64,000 bases of DNA from DATBLY01 sp963705545. GTDB taxonomy: Bacteria > Actinomycetota > UBA4738 > HRBIN12. Under the pieces are notes generated by a model, which searched no databases, was not told the origin of the DNA, and saw only the letters and a list, made by a program, of their open reading frames with translations. Positions 50,416 through 58,755 of this stretch are shown one piece after another. Every line of letters starts with the position of its first letter. The first letter of the stretch is position 1. The stretch is taken from the NCBI GenBank assembly GCA_963705545.1, contig CAVPJX010000001.1, forward strand, positions 1,116,001 to 1,180,000, written 5' to 3'. A program made the position numbers and the translations under genes.

Positions 50416-51189
50416 CTACGACTCCTCCTCGTCCTTCGCTGGTTTCTTCGCGGGCTTCGCGGTTGACTTCGTGGCCGACGCCTTCGCGGCGGAGCGCTTG
50501 GCCGCCGATGGTGCCGCGGACCGTTCCGCGGCGCTCTTCGTGGCGGTGGTCTTCTTGGGGGTCGTCCTCTTGGCGGTGGTCCCCTTGGCGGTCGTCTTGG
50601 CGGTGGTCCTCTTGGCGGTCGTCTTCTTCGCCGGGCCCTTCGCGGGCTTCGGACCGGCCGGAGCCGCGTCGCTCGACCCGCTCGCGGCGCGCCCCGGCCC
50701 CTTCACGTGTCGCGGCTTGAGGGGCGTCGGTTCGGGCAGGCCCTCCCACTGGGGACGTTCACCCGGCGAGAGGGCGACCGGCTGCTGTGCCTGGTGCGGA
50801 TGGTCCGGCCCAGCGACGACGTGGAGCTTCTTGCCCATCGCCCGTCCGAGCCGGTTCTTCGGCAGCATGCCCCGGACGGCCTTCTCGATGGCGAACGCCG
50901 GTCGTTCGGCCATCAGGCGGTCGTAGCGGACGCCCTTGATGCCGCCCGGGTACCCGGAGTGCCGGTAGGCGACCTTCTTCATCTCCTTGCCACCCGTCAG
51001 GACCGCCTTCTCGGCGTTGACGATGATCACGTGATCGCCGGTGTCCATGTGTGGCGCGAAGATCGGCTTGTGCTTGCCCCGCAGCACCGCGGCCGCCTCC
51101 GACGCAAGGCGCCCGAGTACCTGGCCGTCGGCGTCCATGACGTACCAGCGGCGCTCGATGTGCTCGGGCTTGGGTGAGTAGGTCTTCAT
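50416..51189 (-). CDS. rplM: 50S ribosomal protein L13 with histone-H1-like tail
   Basis: 257 residues against the usual 145-150. The L13 core (KTYSPKPEHIERRWYVMDADGQVLGRLAS ... GMLPKNRLGRAMGKKLHVVAGPDHPH) ends near 150. A Pro-rich linker leads to a long Ala/Lys/Thr-rich tail (AKKTTAKRTTAKTTAKGT and further) ending in EDEEES-like acids. Such tails are known on some actinobacterial DNA- and RNA-binding proteins and probably contact nucleic acid. The whole tail is in frame with uniform codon choice. Confidence 0.95.
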   Translation of the reverse strand: MKTYSPKPEHIERRWYVMDADGQVLGRLASEAAAVLRGKHKPIFAPHMDTGDHVIIVNAEKAVLTGGKEMKKVAYRHSGYPGGIKGVRYDRLMAERPAFAIEKAVRGMLPKNRLGRAMGKKLHVVAGPDHPHQAQQPVALSPGERPQWEGLPEPTPLKPRHVKGPGRAASGSSDAAPAGPKPAKGPAKKTTAKRTTAKTTAKGTTAKRTTPKKTTATKSAAERSAAPSAAKRSAAKASATKSTAKPAKKPAKDEEES

Positions 51190-51207
51190 GATGCGTAACA
51201 GAGTGAA

Positions 51208-51228
51208 CGGCCGGGCAGCTCCCGGCCG
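51208..51228 (-). terminator. hairpin between truA and rplM
   Basis: An 8-bp stem (CGGCCGGG / CCCGGCCG) with a 5-nt loop in the truA-rplM gap, followed on the minus strand by TTCACTCTGTT. It may end the truA transcript or lie in the rplM leader. Confidence 0.45.
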
Positions 51229-51261
51229 ACGGCCCATGCTACCTGCGACGTTGCACGGGCG

Positions 51262-52032
51262 TCAAAGGTGCGACCCGGCCCGCCGTCCGAACCGGACGCG
51301 CTCGAGGGTCAGGCCGTGCGGCGGCGCGATGCGCGCCGCCGCGGACCGGTCGAGGGCCTCGAGGATCCGATCGAGCCCGGAGGGCTCGATCGACCCCTCA
51401 CCCACGGCGACGAGGGTCCCCACCAGCGATCGCACCATCTGGTGGCAGAAGGCGTTGGCTCGCAGACCGAACCGTACCGAGTCGCCCGACCGCGCCACCG
51501 TGAGCCGCAGCAGGTTTCGGGTCGTGGACCGCTCGGCGTCTCGGCGACAGAACGACGCGAAATCGTGGATCCCGACCAGCGCCCGGGCCCCGAGCCGCAT
51601 GCGCGCGATCGACAGCTCGCCGGGCCGATGCCACCGGAACCGCGCCGCGAACGGATCCGGGAACGGCCCGATATCGACCCGGTAGACGTACTCGCGCGCC
51701 GAGGCGGACGCCCGGGCGTCGAACCCCGCCGCGACCGCGGCCGCGCGCGTCACCACGACCTCCGGTGCCAGTCGCCCGTTCAGCGCGCGCTGGAGCCGCA
51801 CGGGGTCGGTCCCGGACATGGTCCTGAACGACGCGACCTGACCGCGCGCGTGGACGCCGGCGTCGGTCCGGCCGGCGACCGACAATCGGACCGGTGCACC
51901 GAGGATCGGCTCGAGGGACCCGAGGAGCGTCCCCTCGACCGTTCGGATCCGCGGATCCCGCTGCCGTGCCCAACCCCGGAAGCCGGTGCCGTCGTACGCC
52001 AGGTCGAGTCGGAGCGTGCGCTCGACGGGCAT
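51262..52032 (-). CDS. truA: tRNA pseudouridine synthase A
   Basis: Makes pseudouridine at 38-40 of the anticodon stem. 256 residues; catalytic Asp in LSVAGRTDAGVHARGQVASF (about 56), the start LRLDLAYDGTGFRGWARQ and the late HQMVRSLVGTLVAVGEG are all conserved. CATACT lies 6 nt before the ATG, after a hairpin that ends the rplQ unit. Confidence 0.95.
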   Translation of the reverse strand: MPVERTLRLDLAYDGTGFRGWARQRDPRIRTVEGTLLGSLEPILGAPVRLSVAGRTDAGVHARGQVASFRTMSGTDPVRLQRALNGRLAPEVVVTRAAAVAAGFDARASASAREYVYRVDIGPFPDPFAARFRWHRPGELSIARMRLGARALVGIHDFASFCRRDAERSTTRNLLRLTVARSGDSVRFGLRANAFCHQMVRSLVGTLVAVGEGSIEPSGLDRILEALDRSAAARIAPPHGLTLERVRFGRRAGSHL

Positions 52033-52046
52033 GCTCGGAGTATGCC

Positions 52047-52073
52047 GGAGGGCGGGCCTGCGGCCCGCCCTCC
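52047..52073 (-). terminator. strong hairpin after rplQ
   Basis: A perfect 12-bp stem (GGAGGGCGGGCC / GGCCCGCCCTCC) with a TGC loop, 17 nt after the rplQ stop. It probably ends the ribosomal protein supercluster transcript; no U-tract. Confidence 0.7.
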
Positions 52074-52089
52074 ATGCCTCGGACCCGGC

Positions 52090-52452
52090 TCAGCCCTCGC
52101 GCTCGACCAGTTCGATCCGAGCCATCGGGGCACCGTCGCCCTTGCGCTGCCCGAGCTTGAGGATCCGCGTGTATCCGCCCGGACGCTCGGAGAAGCGGGG
52201 GCCGATCTCGTGGAACAGACGCGCGACGACGTCACGGTCGGGGATGTCCTTGAGGACCTCGCGACGCGCCGCCAGGTCGCCGCGCTTGGCGTACGTGATC
52301 AGCTTCTCGGCGTACGGTCGCAGCGCCTTGGCCTTCGCCTCGGTCGTGTCGATCGCCTCGTGCACGAACAGCTGGGAGGCGAGCCCGGAGAGCAGGAGCC
52401 TCTGGTGGCTCGGGTTCGAACCGAGGCGCGGGCCCTTCTTCGGCTTCGGCAC
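52090..52452 (-). CDS. rplQ: 50S ribosomal protein L17
   Basis: 120 residues: KPKKGPRLGSNPSHQRLLLSGLASQLFVHEAIDTTEAKAKALRPYAEKLITYAK is the standard first half, and RLFHEIGPRFSERPGGYTRILKLGQRKGDGAPMARIELVE the second. It is last in the alpha operon, 1 nt after rpoA. Confidence 0.98.
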   Translation of the reverse strand: MPKPKKGPRLGSNPSHQRLLLSGLASQLFVHEAIDTTEAKAKALRPYAEKLITYAKRGDLAARREVLKDIPDRDVVARLFHEIGPRFSERPGGYTRILKLGQRKGDGAPMARIELVEREG

Positions 52453-52453
52453 G

Positions 52454-53383
52454 TCACTCCTCCCGAAGGCCCAGGCCGAGCTCCTCGAGCTTGGCCTTCA
52501 CCTCGTCGATCGACTTCTGGCCGAAGTTGCGGATGTCCATCAGCTCGGACTCCGACTTCTGCACCAGGTCGCCGACCGCGTTGATCCCCTCGCGCTTGAG
52601 GCAGTTGTAGGACCGGACGGAGAGGTTCAGCTCTTCGATCGTGATCTGGTAGTCGCTCGGGAGCTCCTCGTCTTCGGCCGGACCCACCGTGACGGACGCC
52701 GCCTCGGCCAGCTCGCTGAAGAGCTGGACCAGCTCGAGCAGGGTCCCGCCTGCGGAGGCCACGGCCTCGCTGGGCGTGACGGAGCCGTCGGTCTCGACGT
52801 CGAGGATCAGCCGATCGCGGTCGGTCATCTGCTCCACGCGCGTGTTCTCAACCGTGTAGGAGACCTTGCGCACCGGCGAGAAGATCGAGTCCACGGGGAT
52901 CACGCCGATCGGATCCCGCGGCTTCTTGTTCTTGTCAGCCATCCGATATCCGACGCCACGCTCGACGGTCATCTCCATCTCGAGCGTCGCGCCCTTGCCG
53001 AGGGTGGCGAGATGCAGCTCGGGGTTGAGGATGTCGACGCCCGCCGGGGGAGCGATGTCCCCGGCGGTGACCTCCGCGGGACCCTTGCCCTTCAGGTAGA
53101 CCGTGGTGGGCTCGTCCAGGTCCGAACGGATCACGAGCTCCTTGAGGTTCAAGATGATGTCGGTTACGTCCTCCGTGACCTTCGGGATGGTCGCGAACTC
53201 GTGCAGCACACCATCGATGCGTACCGACGAGATCGCGGCACCCGGGATCGACGACAGCAGCGTGCGACGCAGGGAGTTCCCGACCGTGTAGCCGAAGCCC
53301 GGCTCGAGCGGCTCGATCGTGAACCGCGAACGGGTCGGCGTGACGACTTCCTCAGTGATCTGAGGCCTTGCGACGATGAACAC
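52454..53383 (-). CDS. rpoA: RNA polymerase subunit alpha
   Basis: 309 residues. The N-terminal assembly domain (FTIEPLEPGFGYTVGNSLRRTLLSSIPGAA) and the C-terminal domain (LSVRSYNCLKREGINAVGDLVQKSESELMDIRNFGQKSIDEVKAKL), which binds UP elements and activators, are both complete. An unusual feature of the setting is that rpsK, not rpsD, lies directly upstream, with a 92-nt gap. Confidence 0.98.
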   Translation of the reverse strand: MFIVARPQITEEVVTPTRSRFTIEPLEPGFGYTVGNSLRRTLLSSIPGAAISSVRIDGVLHEFATIPKVTEDVTDIILNLKELVIRSDLDEPTTVYLKGKGPAEVTAGDIAPPAGVDILNPELHLATLGKGATLEMEMTVERGVGYRMADKNKKPRDPIGVIPVDSIFSPVRKVSYTVENTRVEQMTDRDRLILDVETDGSVTPSEAVASAGGTLLELVQLFSELAEAASVTVGPAEDEELPSDYQITIEELNLSVRSYNCLKREGINAVGDLVQKSESELMDIRNFGQKSIDEVKAKLEELGLGLREE

Positions 53384-53475
53384 AGCGCTTCCTCCTTCGG
53401 CGAGGGATCATCCAGTCCTTCCTCGCCCTCTCGGTGCCCCCGACGACCGACGGGCCGGTCGGGACGCGCCACCGC

Positions 53476-53868
53476 TCAGACGCGGCGGCGCTTGCGCGGC
53501 CGGCACCCGTTGTGGGGAACCGGCGTCACATCTTGGATGCCCGCCACCTCGAGCCCCGCCGCGGCGAGCGAGCGGATCGCGGTCTCGCGGCCGGAGCCGG
53601 GACCCTTGACGAAGACGTCGACCTTCTGCAGACCGTGCTCCTGGGCCTGCCGAGCTGCCTTCTCGGCCGCGAGCTGCGCGGCGAACGGCGTGGACTTGCG
53701 CGACCCCTTGAACCCGACGTTGCCGGCGCTCGCCCAGCTGAGCGTGTTGCCCTGCAGGTCGGTGATCGTGACGATCGTGTTGTTGAACGTCGACTTGATG
53801 TGCGCCTGGCCGTGGACGACGTGCTTCTTCTCGCGCTTGCGTGTCTTCTTCGCTTTGGGCTTCGCCAA
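53476..53868 (-). CDS. rpsK: 30S ribosomal protein S11
   Basis: 130 residues: AHIKSTFNNTIVTITDLQGNTLSWASAGNVGFKGSRKSTPFAAQLAAE and the closing IQDVTPVPHNGCRPRKRRRV are canonical. It follows rpsM by 14 nt. Confidence 0.98.
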   Translation of the reverse strand: MAKPKAKKTRKREKKHVVHGQAHIKSTFNNTIVTITDLQGNTLSWASAGNVGFKGSRKSTPFAAQLAAEKAARQAQEHGLQKVDVFVKGPGSGRETAIRSLAAAGLEVAGIQDVTPVPHNGCRPRKRRRV

Positions 53869-53882
53869 CTCAGGTCACCTCG

Positions 53883-54266
53883 TCACTTCTTCCGCGCGGC
53901 CTTCTTCTTGCCGGCGATCGCCTTCTTCGGGCCCTTGCGTGTACGCGCGTTCGTGTGCGTGCGCTGTCCGCGGACCGGCAGGCTGCGACGGTGCCGGACA
54001 CCCTGGTAGCAGCCGATCTCGATCTTGCGCTTGATGTCCTGGGCGACCTCACGGCGGAGATCCCCCTCGACCTTGTAGGTGCGGTCGATGAACTCGCGGA
54101 TCTTCATGACCTCGTCTTCCGACAGGTCGCGCACCTTGGTTCCGCCCTCGACCCCGGCGCCGTCCACGATCTGGTAGGCGCGGGTCTGCCCGATGCCGTA
54201 GATGTAGCGGAGCGCCACGTCCAGCCGCTTGTCGCGGGGGAGGTCGACGCCTGCGATCCGTGCCAC
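53883..54266 (-). CDS. rpsM: 30S ribosomal protein S13
   Basis: 127 residues: ARIAGVDLPRDKRLDVALRYIYGIGQTRAYQIV start, RREVAQDIKRKIEIGCYQGVRHRRSLPVRGQRTHTNARTRKGPKK conserved core, and a long Lys/Ala tail (AIAGKKKAARKK). It touches the initiator tRNA and S19 at the subunit head. Confidence 0.98.
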   Translation of the reverse strand: MARIAGVDLPRDKRLDVALRYIYGIGQTRAYQIVDGAGVEGGTKVRDLSEDEVMKIREFIDRTYKVEGDLRREVAQDIKRKIEIGCYQGVRHRRSLPVRGQRTHTNARTRKGPKKAIAGKKKAARKK

Positions 54267-54281
54267 CTGTTCGCGTCCTTC

Positions 54282-54395
54282 CTAGCCCTGCCGCTGCTTG
54301 TGCCGCGGGTTCGAGCAGATCACCAGGATCCGGCCACGGCGACGGATCACGCGACACCGGTCGCAGATCTTCTTCACCGACGGCCGAACCTTCAT
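54282..54395 (-). CDS. rpmJ: 50S ribosomal protein L36
   Basis: 37 residues, MKVRPSVKKICDRCRVIRRR followed by GRILVICSNPRHKQRQG. The zinc ligands are intact (C-x2-C at 11-14, Cys27, His32), so this is the zinc-binding form. It sits between infA and rpsM, as usual. Confidence 0.95.
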   Translation of the reverse strand: MKVRPSVKKICDRCRVIRRRGRILVICSNPRHKQRQG

Positions 54396-54404
54396 CGTGC
54401 GCTC

Positions 54405-54623
54405 CTACTTGTACCGGTACACCACACGGCCTCTGGTGAGGTCGTACGGCGACAGTTCCACCAGGACGCGGTCCCCCGGCAGGATCCGGATGTAGTGCAT
54501 CCGCATCTTGCCCGAGATGTGCGCCAGGACCTTATGGCCGTTCTCGAGCTCCACCCGGAACATGGCGTTGGGCAACGGTTCGACGACCGTCCCCTCGACC
54601 TCGATCGCATCCTTCTTCGGCAC
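54405..54623 (-). CDS. infA: translation initiation factor IF-1
   Basis: 72 residues, a single S1/OB domain: KKDAIEVEGTVVEPLPNAMFRVELENGHKVLAHISGKMRMHYIRILPGDRV and YDLTRGRVVYRYK. It lies 9 nt before rpmJ. A 130-nt gap separates it from map and may hold its own promoter. Confidence 0.98.
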   Translation of the reverse strand: MPKKDAIEVEGTVVEPLPNAMFRVELENGHKVLAHISGKMRMHYIRILPGDRVLVELSPYDLTRGRVVYRYK

Positions 54624-54707
54624 GCTCCAGATGGTCCCGTCTGCTTGTGGCTCGCACCCCGAGGCCGGTGACCAGCGTGAACCTGCCTCCGGCAGGGGCG
54701 AACGGTC

Positions 54708-54713
54708 AGTATA
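54708..54713 (-). promoter_or_regulatory. possible -10 box TATACT upstream of infA
   Basis: TATACT on the minus strand, 84 nt before the infA start, with a CCTGCC/GGCAGG hairpin in the leader. No good -35 is seen. It would give the infA-rpoA genes separate transcription. Confidence 0.4.
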
Positions 54714-54753
54714 CGGGCGGCCTGCGGTTCACGTCCACGCGGAAACGCGTTCC

Positions 54754-55542
54754 TCAGTCCGGATCGCCGCCGCGTCGGGCGGTGAGGACCTCGTGGCCCA
54801 CGGACGTCACCGCGATCGTGTGCTCGAAGTGGGCGGCCAAAGACCCATCGGCGGTGACGACGGTCCACTCGTCGGGCAGGACCCGGGTCTCGTGGCTCCC
54901 GAGCATCACCATCGGCTCGACCGCCACGACCAGCCCAGGCTTGAGCTCCGGGCCCCGCCCGGGTGCTCCGAAGTTCTGGATGAACGGGTCCTCGTGCATC
55001 GCCCGGCCGATCCCATGCCCCCCGTACTCGCGCACGAGGGTGAACCCGGCACCCTCGGCCACCTGCTGGATCGCCGCGCCGATGTCCGACAACCTGGCCC
55101 CCGGTCGGATCACCTCGATCGCCGCGTCGAGCGCCTCCTCGGTCGCCCGCACCAGCTTCTCCGCCTCCGGCGACGGTGCCCGCCCGCCAACGATCACGGT
55201 GACCGCGGAATCCCCTTGGAAACCGTCGTGGATCGCCCCGCAGTCGAGCGACAGCACGTCACCCACCTGCAGCACACGCGTGGCGGACGGGATCCCGTGC
55301 ACGATCTCGTCGTTGATCGACGTGCAGATCGTGCCCGGGAACGGCGACTTGTGCGGGGCCCCGTACCCCAGGAACGACGGCGTCGCGCCGGACGCGCGGA
55401 TCGTCCGCTCGGCGATCCGGTCGAGTTCGGCCGTGGTGATCCCCGGACGGACCTCGTCGAGCATCGCCTCGATCGCGGCCGCGGTGATCGCGCCGGCCCG
55501 GCGCATCTTGTCGATCTCCTCGGGCGACTTGTAGATGATCAC
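54754..55542 (-). CDS. map: methionine aminopeptidase, type I
   Basis: Removes the initiator methionine. 262 residues; metal ligands lie in LSLDCGAIHDGFQGDSAVTV (two Asp), GHGIGRAMHEDPFIQN (His) and the late VAVEPMV (Glu), closing with DGSLAAHFEHTIAVTSVGHEVLT. The ATG overlaps the adk stop as ATGA. Confidence 0.97.
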   Translation of the reverse strand: MIIYKSPEEIDKMRRAGAITAAAIEAMLDEVRPGITTAELDRIAERTIRASGATPSFLGYGAPHKSPFPGTICTSINDEIVHGIPSATRVLQVGDVLSLDCGAIHDGFQGDSAVTVIVGGRAPSPEAEKLVRATEEALDAAIEVIRPGARLSDIGAAIQQVAEGAGFTLVREYGGHGIGRAMHEDPFIQNFGAPGRGPELKPGLVVAVEPMVMLGSHETRVLPDEWTVVTADGSLAAHFEHTIAVTSVGHEVLTARRGGDPD

Positions 55543-56192
55543 GGCTCGATGTCCGCCAGCGCGTCGATCGTCCGAGCCGTCACCTGATCTTCGGGCGCTT
55601 GCGCATCGACCTCGCGGAGCATGCCGCGCTCCCGATAGAAGGACTCGAGCGGTCGGGTCTGCTCCGCGTAGACCGCGATCCGCCGACGGACCGTCAGCTC
55701 GTCGTCGTCCGCGCGTCGTTCGAGACGGTGCCCGCAGGAATCGCAGATACCCTCCACCGCAGGTGGTTTGAACTCGGCGTTGTAGGTCCGCTTGCAGTTG
55801 GGGCAGGTCCAGCGACCCGAGAGACGCCGGACCGCCATGTCGTCGCTGATCGAGAACTTGAGCAGGGCGTCGATCGGGCGATCCAGTTCGCCGAGCGCGT
55901 CCTCCAGCGCCTCCGCCTGCGCGACCGTACGGGGGAATCCATCGAGGATGAATCCCTTCTCGGCGTCCGGCTCCCTCAGCCGATCCATGACCATCTGCAC
56001 GACGAGGTCGTCCGGGACGTACTCCCCGCGGTCCATGAACGAACGGGCCCGGATCCCGAGCGGTGACCCGTCCTGAACGTGTTCGCGGAGGATGTCGCCC
56101 GTGGAGATCTGCGGGATCCCGTAGCGCTCCGACAGCCGAGCCGCTTGCGTCCCCTTGCCCGCGCCCGGAGGCCCCAGGAGCACGAGGCGCAT
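55539..56192 (-). CDS. adk: adenylate kinase
   Basis: 217 residues, the long form with a zinc-type LID: Walker A LLGPPGAGKGTQA (4-16), then the LID ligands C-P-N-C (CPNCKRTYN) and C-D-S-C (ICDSCGHRL) at about 130-155, and FPRTVAQAEALE in the core. It keeps adenylate pools balanced. It lies between secY and map in the order common to Gram-positives. Confidence 0.97.
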   Translation of the reverse strand: MRLVLLGPPGAGKGTQAARLSERYGIPQISTGDILREHVQDGSPLGIRARSFMDRGEYVPDDLVVQMVMDRLREPDAEKGFILDGFPRTVAQAEALEDALGELDRPIDALLKFSISDDMAVRRLSGRWTCPNCKRTYNAEFKPPAVEGICDSCGHRLERRADDDELTVRRRIAVYAEQTRPLESFYRERGMLREVDAQAPEDQVTARTIDALADIEP

Positions 56193-56194
56193 GG

Positions 56195-57487
56195 CTACTT
56201 CAGGAAGCCCTCGTAGTGACGCATCATCAGCTGCGACTCGATCTGCTTCATCGTCTCGAGCGCGACCCCGACGGTGATCAGCACCGAGGTGCCGCCGAAC
56301 GGGAACTGCGTGATCGCCCAGTACGCGAGCACGATCGTCGGAAGCAGCGCGATCGCCGCCAGGAAGAGCGAGCCCGGCAGCGTGATGCGGGTGAGGACGT
56401 AGTTCAGGTAGTTCGCCGTGGGCGGCCCGGGGCGGATGCCCGGGATGAACCCGCCCTGCTTGCGGATCTGGTCGGCGGTCCGCACGGGGTCGAACTGGAT
56501 CGCGGAGTAGAAGTACGCGAAGAACACGACCAGCAGGGTCAGCAGCGCCATGTAGACGATGCTCCGCTGGTTGTTCACGTAGTTATTCACGAAGTTCTGG
56601 AACCAGTCGGCGTGGTAGACGCTCGCGAGCAGCGTCGGGAAGTACAGCACCGAGGTGGCGAAGATGATCGGGATCACGCCGGCCTGGTTCACCTTCAGCG
56701 GGAGGTAGGTGCTCCCGCCCGTGGTCATCCGCCGCCCGACCACTCGTTTGGCGTACTGGATCGGGATCCGTCGTTGACCCTGGTCCATGAAGACCACGGC
56801 CACGATGATCGCGAGCCCGATGAAGCAGATCACGATGAACTTGCCGGTCCCTCCCGTCTGCAGGATCGCGTTGCCCTCGGAGGGCAGCGACGAGATCACG
56901 CTCGTGAAGATCAGGATCGACATCCCGTTGCCGACGCCGCGCTGGGTGATCAGCTCCCCGAGCCACATCACGGTCGCGGTCCCCGCCGTGAACGTGAGCA
57001 CGATCAGCATGACGTTCGGCGCCGTGAAGGTCCCCGGCGGGAAGATGTCGACCCCGCTCCCGCCCTGCGCGTTCGGGTTATGGAAGAGGAAGACGAGCCC
57101 GGTGGCCTGCAGGAGGGCCAGCACGACCGTGACGTAGCGCGTCCACTGGTTGATCTTCTTCGTGCCCTGCTCGCCCTGATCCTGCCACTGCTGCAGCTTC
57201 GGGATCACGACGGTGAGGAGTTGCATGATGATCGAGCTCGTGATGTACGGCATGATCCCGAGCCCGAAGACCGCCATCCGTCCGAGCGCGCCGCCCGAGA
57301 ACAGGTCGATGAACTGCAGGAAGCTCGTGCCGTCGGTGTTCCCCAGCTGCCGCTGCAGCTCGCCGATGTCGACCACCGGAACGGGGACGTGCGCCCCGAA
57401 CCGGTAGACGGCGATGATGGCCAGCGTGAAGAGGATCTTGTTGCGGAGATCCGGGACCCGGAACGCGTTGAGGAAAGCCTTCAGCAC
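56195..57487 (-). CDS. secY: protein translocase subunit SecY
   Basis: The channel of the Sec export machine, 430 residues with 10 membrane helices. The conserved cytoplasmic loops (PKLQQWQDQGEQGTKKINQWTRY and the QGQRRIPIQYAKRVVGRRM loop) and the plug region (LFSGGALGRMAVFGLGIMPYITSSIIMQLL) are intact. It starts 21 nt after rplO and ends 2 nt before adk. Confidence 0.98.
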   Translation of the reverse strand: MLKAFLNAFRVPDLRNKILFTLAIIAVYRFGAHVPVPVVDIGELQRQLGNTDGTSFLQFIDLFSGGALGRMAVFGLGIMPYITSSIIMQLLTVVIPKLQQWQDQGEQGTKKINQWTRYVTVVLALLQATGLVFLFHNPNAQGGSGVDIFPPGTFTAPNVMLIVLTFTAGTATVMWLGELITQRGVGNGMSILIFTSVISSLPSEGNAILQTGGTGKFIVICFIGLAIIVAVVFMDQGQRRIPIQYAKRVVGRRMTTGGSTYLPLKVNQAGVIPIIFATSVLYFPTLLASVYHADWFQNFVNNYVNNQRSIVYMALLTLLVVFFAYFYSAIQFDPVRTADQIRKQGGFIPGIRPGPPTANYLNYVLTRITLPGSLFLAAIALLPTIVLAYWAITQFPFGGTSVLITVGVALETMKQIESQLMMRHYEGFLK

Positions 57488-57508
57488 GGCGCTCTATCGT
57501 ACTCCCGA

Positions 57509-57943
57509 CTAGCCAACGACCTCGGCGCGCCCACCGGCGGCCTCGATCTTGGCCTTCGCTGCGGCGGAGAAGGCGTGCGCCTTCACCACCAGGGCTTTGT
57601 CCATCTCCCCGCGGGCGAGCACCTTCACCGGACGACCCTTGCGGGCGAGCCCGTGCTCGTACAGCGCCTCCGGCGACACCTCGCCGTCGAAGTACTTCGC
57701 GAGGATCTCGACGTTCACGGGGGCGAACGCGACGCGGTTGGGGTTGGTGAACCCCTTCAGCTTCGGGACCCGCCGCTGCAGCGGCATCTGCCCGCCCTCG
57801 AAGTACGCGGGGACGTTCTTGCGTGCTCCCGTGCCCTTCGTGCCGCGACCGGCGGTCTTCCCACCGGCGCCGGCACGGCCACGGCCCACGCGCTTGCGTT
57901 CCTTCGTCGAGCCCTCCGCGGGACGGAGGTGATGGACCTTCAT
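57509..57943 (-). CDS. rplO: 50S ribosomal protein L15
   Basis: 144 residues: KVHHLRPAEGSTKERKRVGRGRAGAGGKTAGRGTKGTGAR start and FEGGQMPLQRRVPKLKGFTNPN core; the C-terminal half is the usual globular domain. ATG 57943 overlaps the rpmD stop (ATGA). Confidence 0.97.
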   Translation of the reverse strand: MKVHHLRPAEGSTKERKRVGRGRAGAGGKTAGRGTKGTGARKNVPAYFEGGQMPLQRRVPKLKGFTNPNRVAFAPVNVEILAKYFDGEVSPEALYEHGLARKGRPVKVLARGEMDKALVVKAHAFSAAAKAKIEAAGGRAEVVG

Positions 57944-58125
57944 GCCTCGACCTCCTCCACGTCGACGAGATGCTTGACCTTCTCGATCATGCCGCGGACG
58001 TCGGGACGGTCGTCCTTGACCACGGAGTCGTTCATGCGGTGCAACCCGAGCCGGCGCACCGTGTCCTTCTGATCCTGCGGGCGCCCGATCACGCTCCGGC
58101 GCTGGGTGACCTTGAGCTTGCTCAT
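57940..58125 (-). CDS. rpmD: 50S ribosomal protein L30
   Basis: 61 residues: KLKVTQRRSVIGRPQDQKDTVRRLGLHRMNDSVV and the closing RGMIEKVKHLVDVEEVEA match the short bacterial L30. It overlaps rpsE by 4 nt. Confidence 0.97.
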   Translation of the reverse strand: MSKLKVTQRRSVIGRPQDQKDTVRRLGLHRMNDSVVKDDRPDVRGMIEKVKHLVDVEEVEA

Positions 58126-58754
58126 CGCCGGCCTCGCGACGGACCCGGCGGACGCGAGGGCTCGTCCGAGTACACCTCTTCGAGCGCGGCCGCACGCTTC
58201 GCCTGGAGCTGTGCCTCGGCCGCCGCCACGGCGGCGAGCATCGGCTTGGGCGCGACCTCATGCACGTCGCGCCCGCGGAGCTGGGCGATCTGGGCCGGCC
58301 TGCGCAGGTCGTGGAGGCCCTGGACCGCCGCCTTGAGGATGTTGATCTGGTTCGAGGAGCCGAGCGACTTCGACAGGATGTCCTTGATCCCGGCGCACTC
58401 CACCAGAGCCCGGACCGGACCACCGGCGATGACCCCGGTCCCCGGGGCGGCCGGCTTCAGCAGGACGCGGCCAGCGCCCGCCTGCCCGATCACCTCATGA
58501 GGGATCGTCGTCCCCATCATCGGGACCTCGAACATCTTCCGGCGAGCCTCCTCGACGCCCTTGGCGATCGCCGCGGGGACCTCCTTGGCCTTGCCGTAGC
58601 CGACCCCCACGCGACCGGCCCCGTCGCCGACGACGACGAGCGCGGCGAACGAGAACCGGCGACCGCCCTTGACGACCTTGGCCACGCGGTTGATCGAGAT
58701 GACCCGTTCCTCGAACGGGCTCTTGTCCTGCGGGTTCGCGTCGTATCGCCTCAT
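58122..58754 (-). CDS. rpsE: 30S ribosomal protein S5
   Basis: 210 residues, including the double-stranded-RNA-type N-domain (EERVISINRVAKVVKGGRRFSFAALVVVGDGAGRVGVGYGKAKEVPAAI) and the C-domain (IAGGPVRALVECAGIKDILSKSLGSSN). A 45-residue basic, Pro-rich extension closes it. It lies 1 nt after rplR. Confidence 0.98.
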   Translation of the reverse strand: MRRYDANPQDKSPFEERVISINRVAKVVKGGRRFSFAALVVVGDGAGRVGVGYGKAKEVPAAIAKGVEEARRKMFEVPMMGTTIPHEVIGQAGAGRVLLKPAAPGTGVIAGGPVRALVECAGIKDILSKSLGSSNQINILKAAVQGLHDLRRPAQIAQLRGRDVHEVAPKPMLAAVAAAEAQLQAKRAAALEEVYSDEPSRPPGPSRGRR

Positions 58755-58755
58755 G

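Noticed and set aside
50520..50640. GGCGGTCGTCTTGGCGGTGG-type DNA repetition considered as a mobile or regulatory repeat
   Set aside because: It is explained by the Ala/Lys/Thr codons of the L13 tail.
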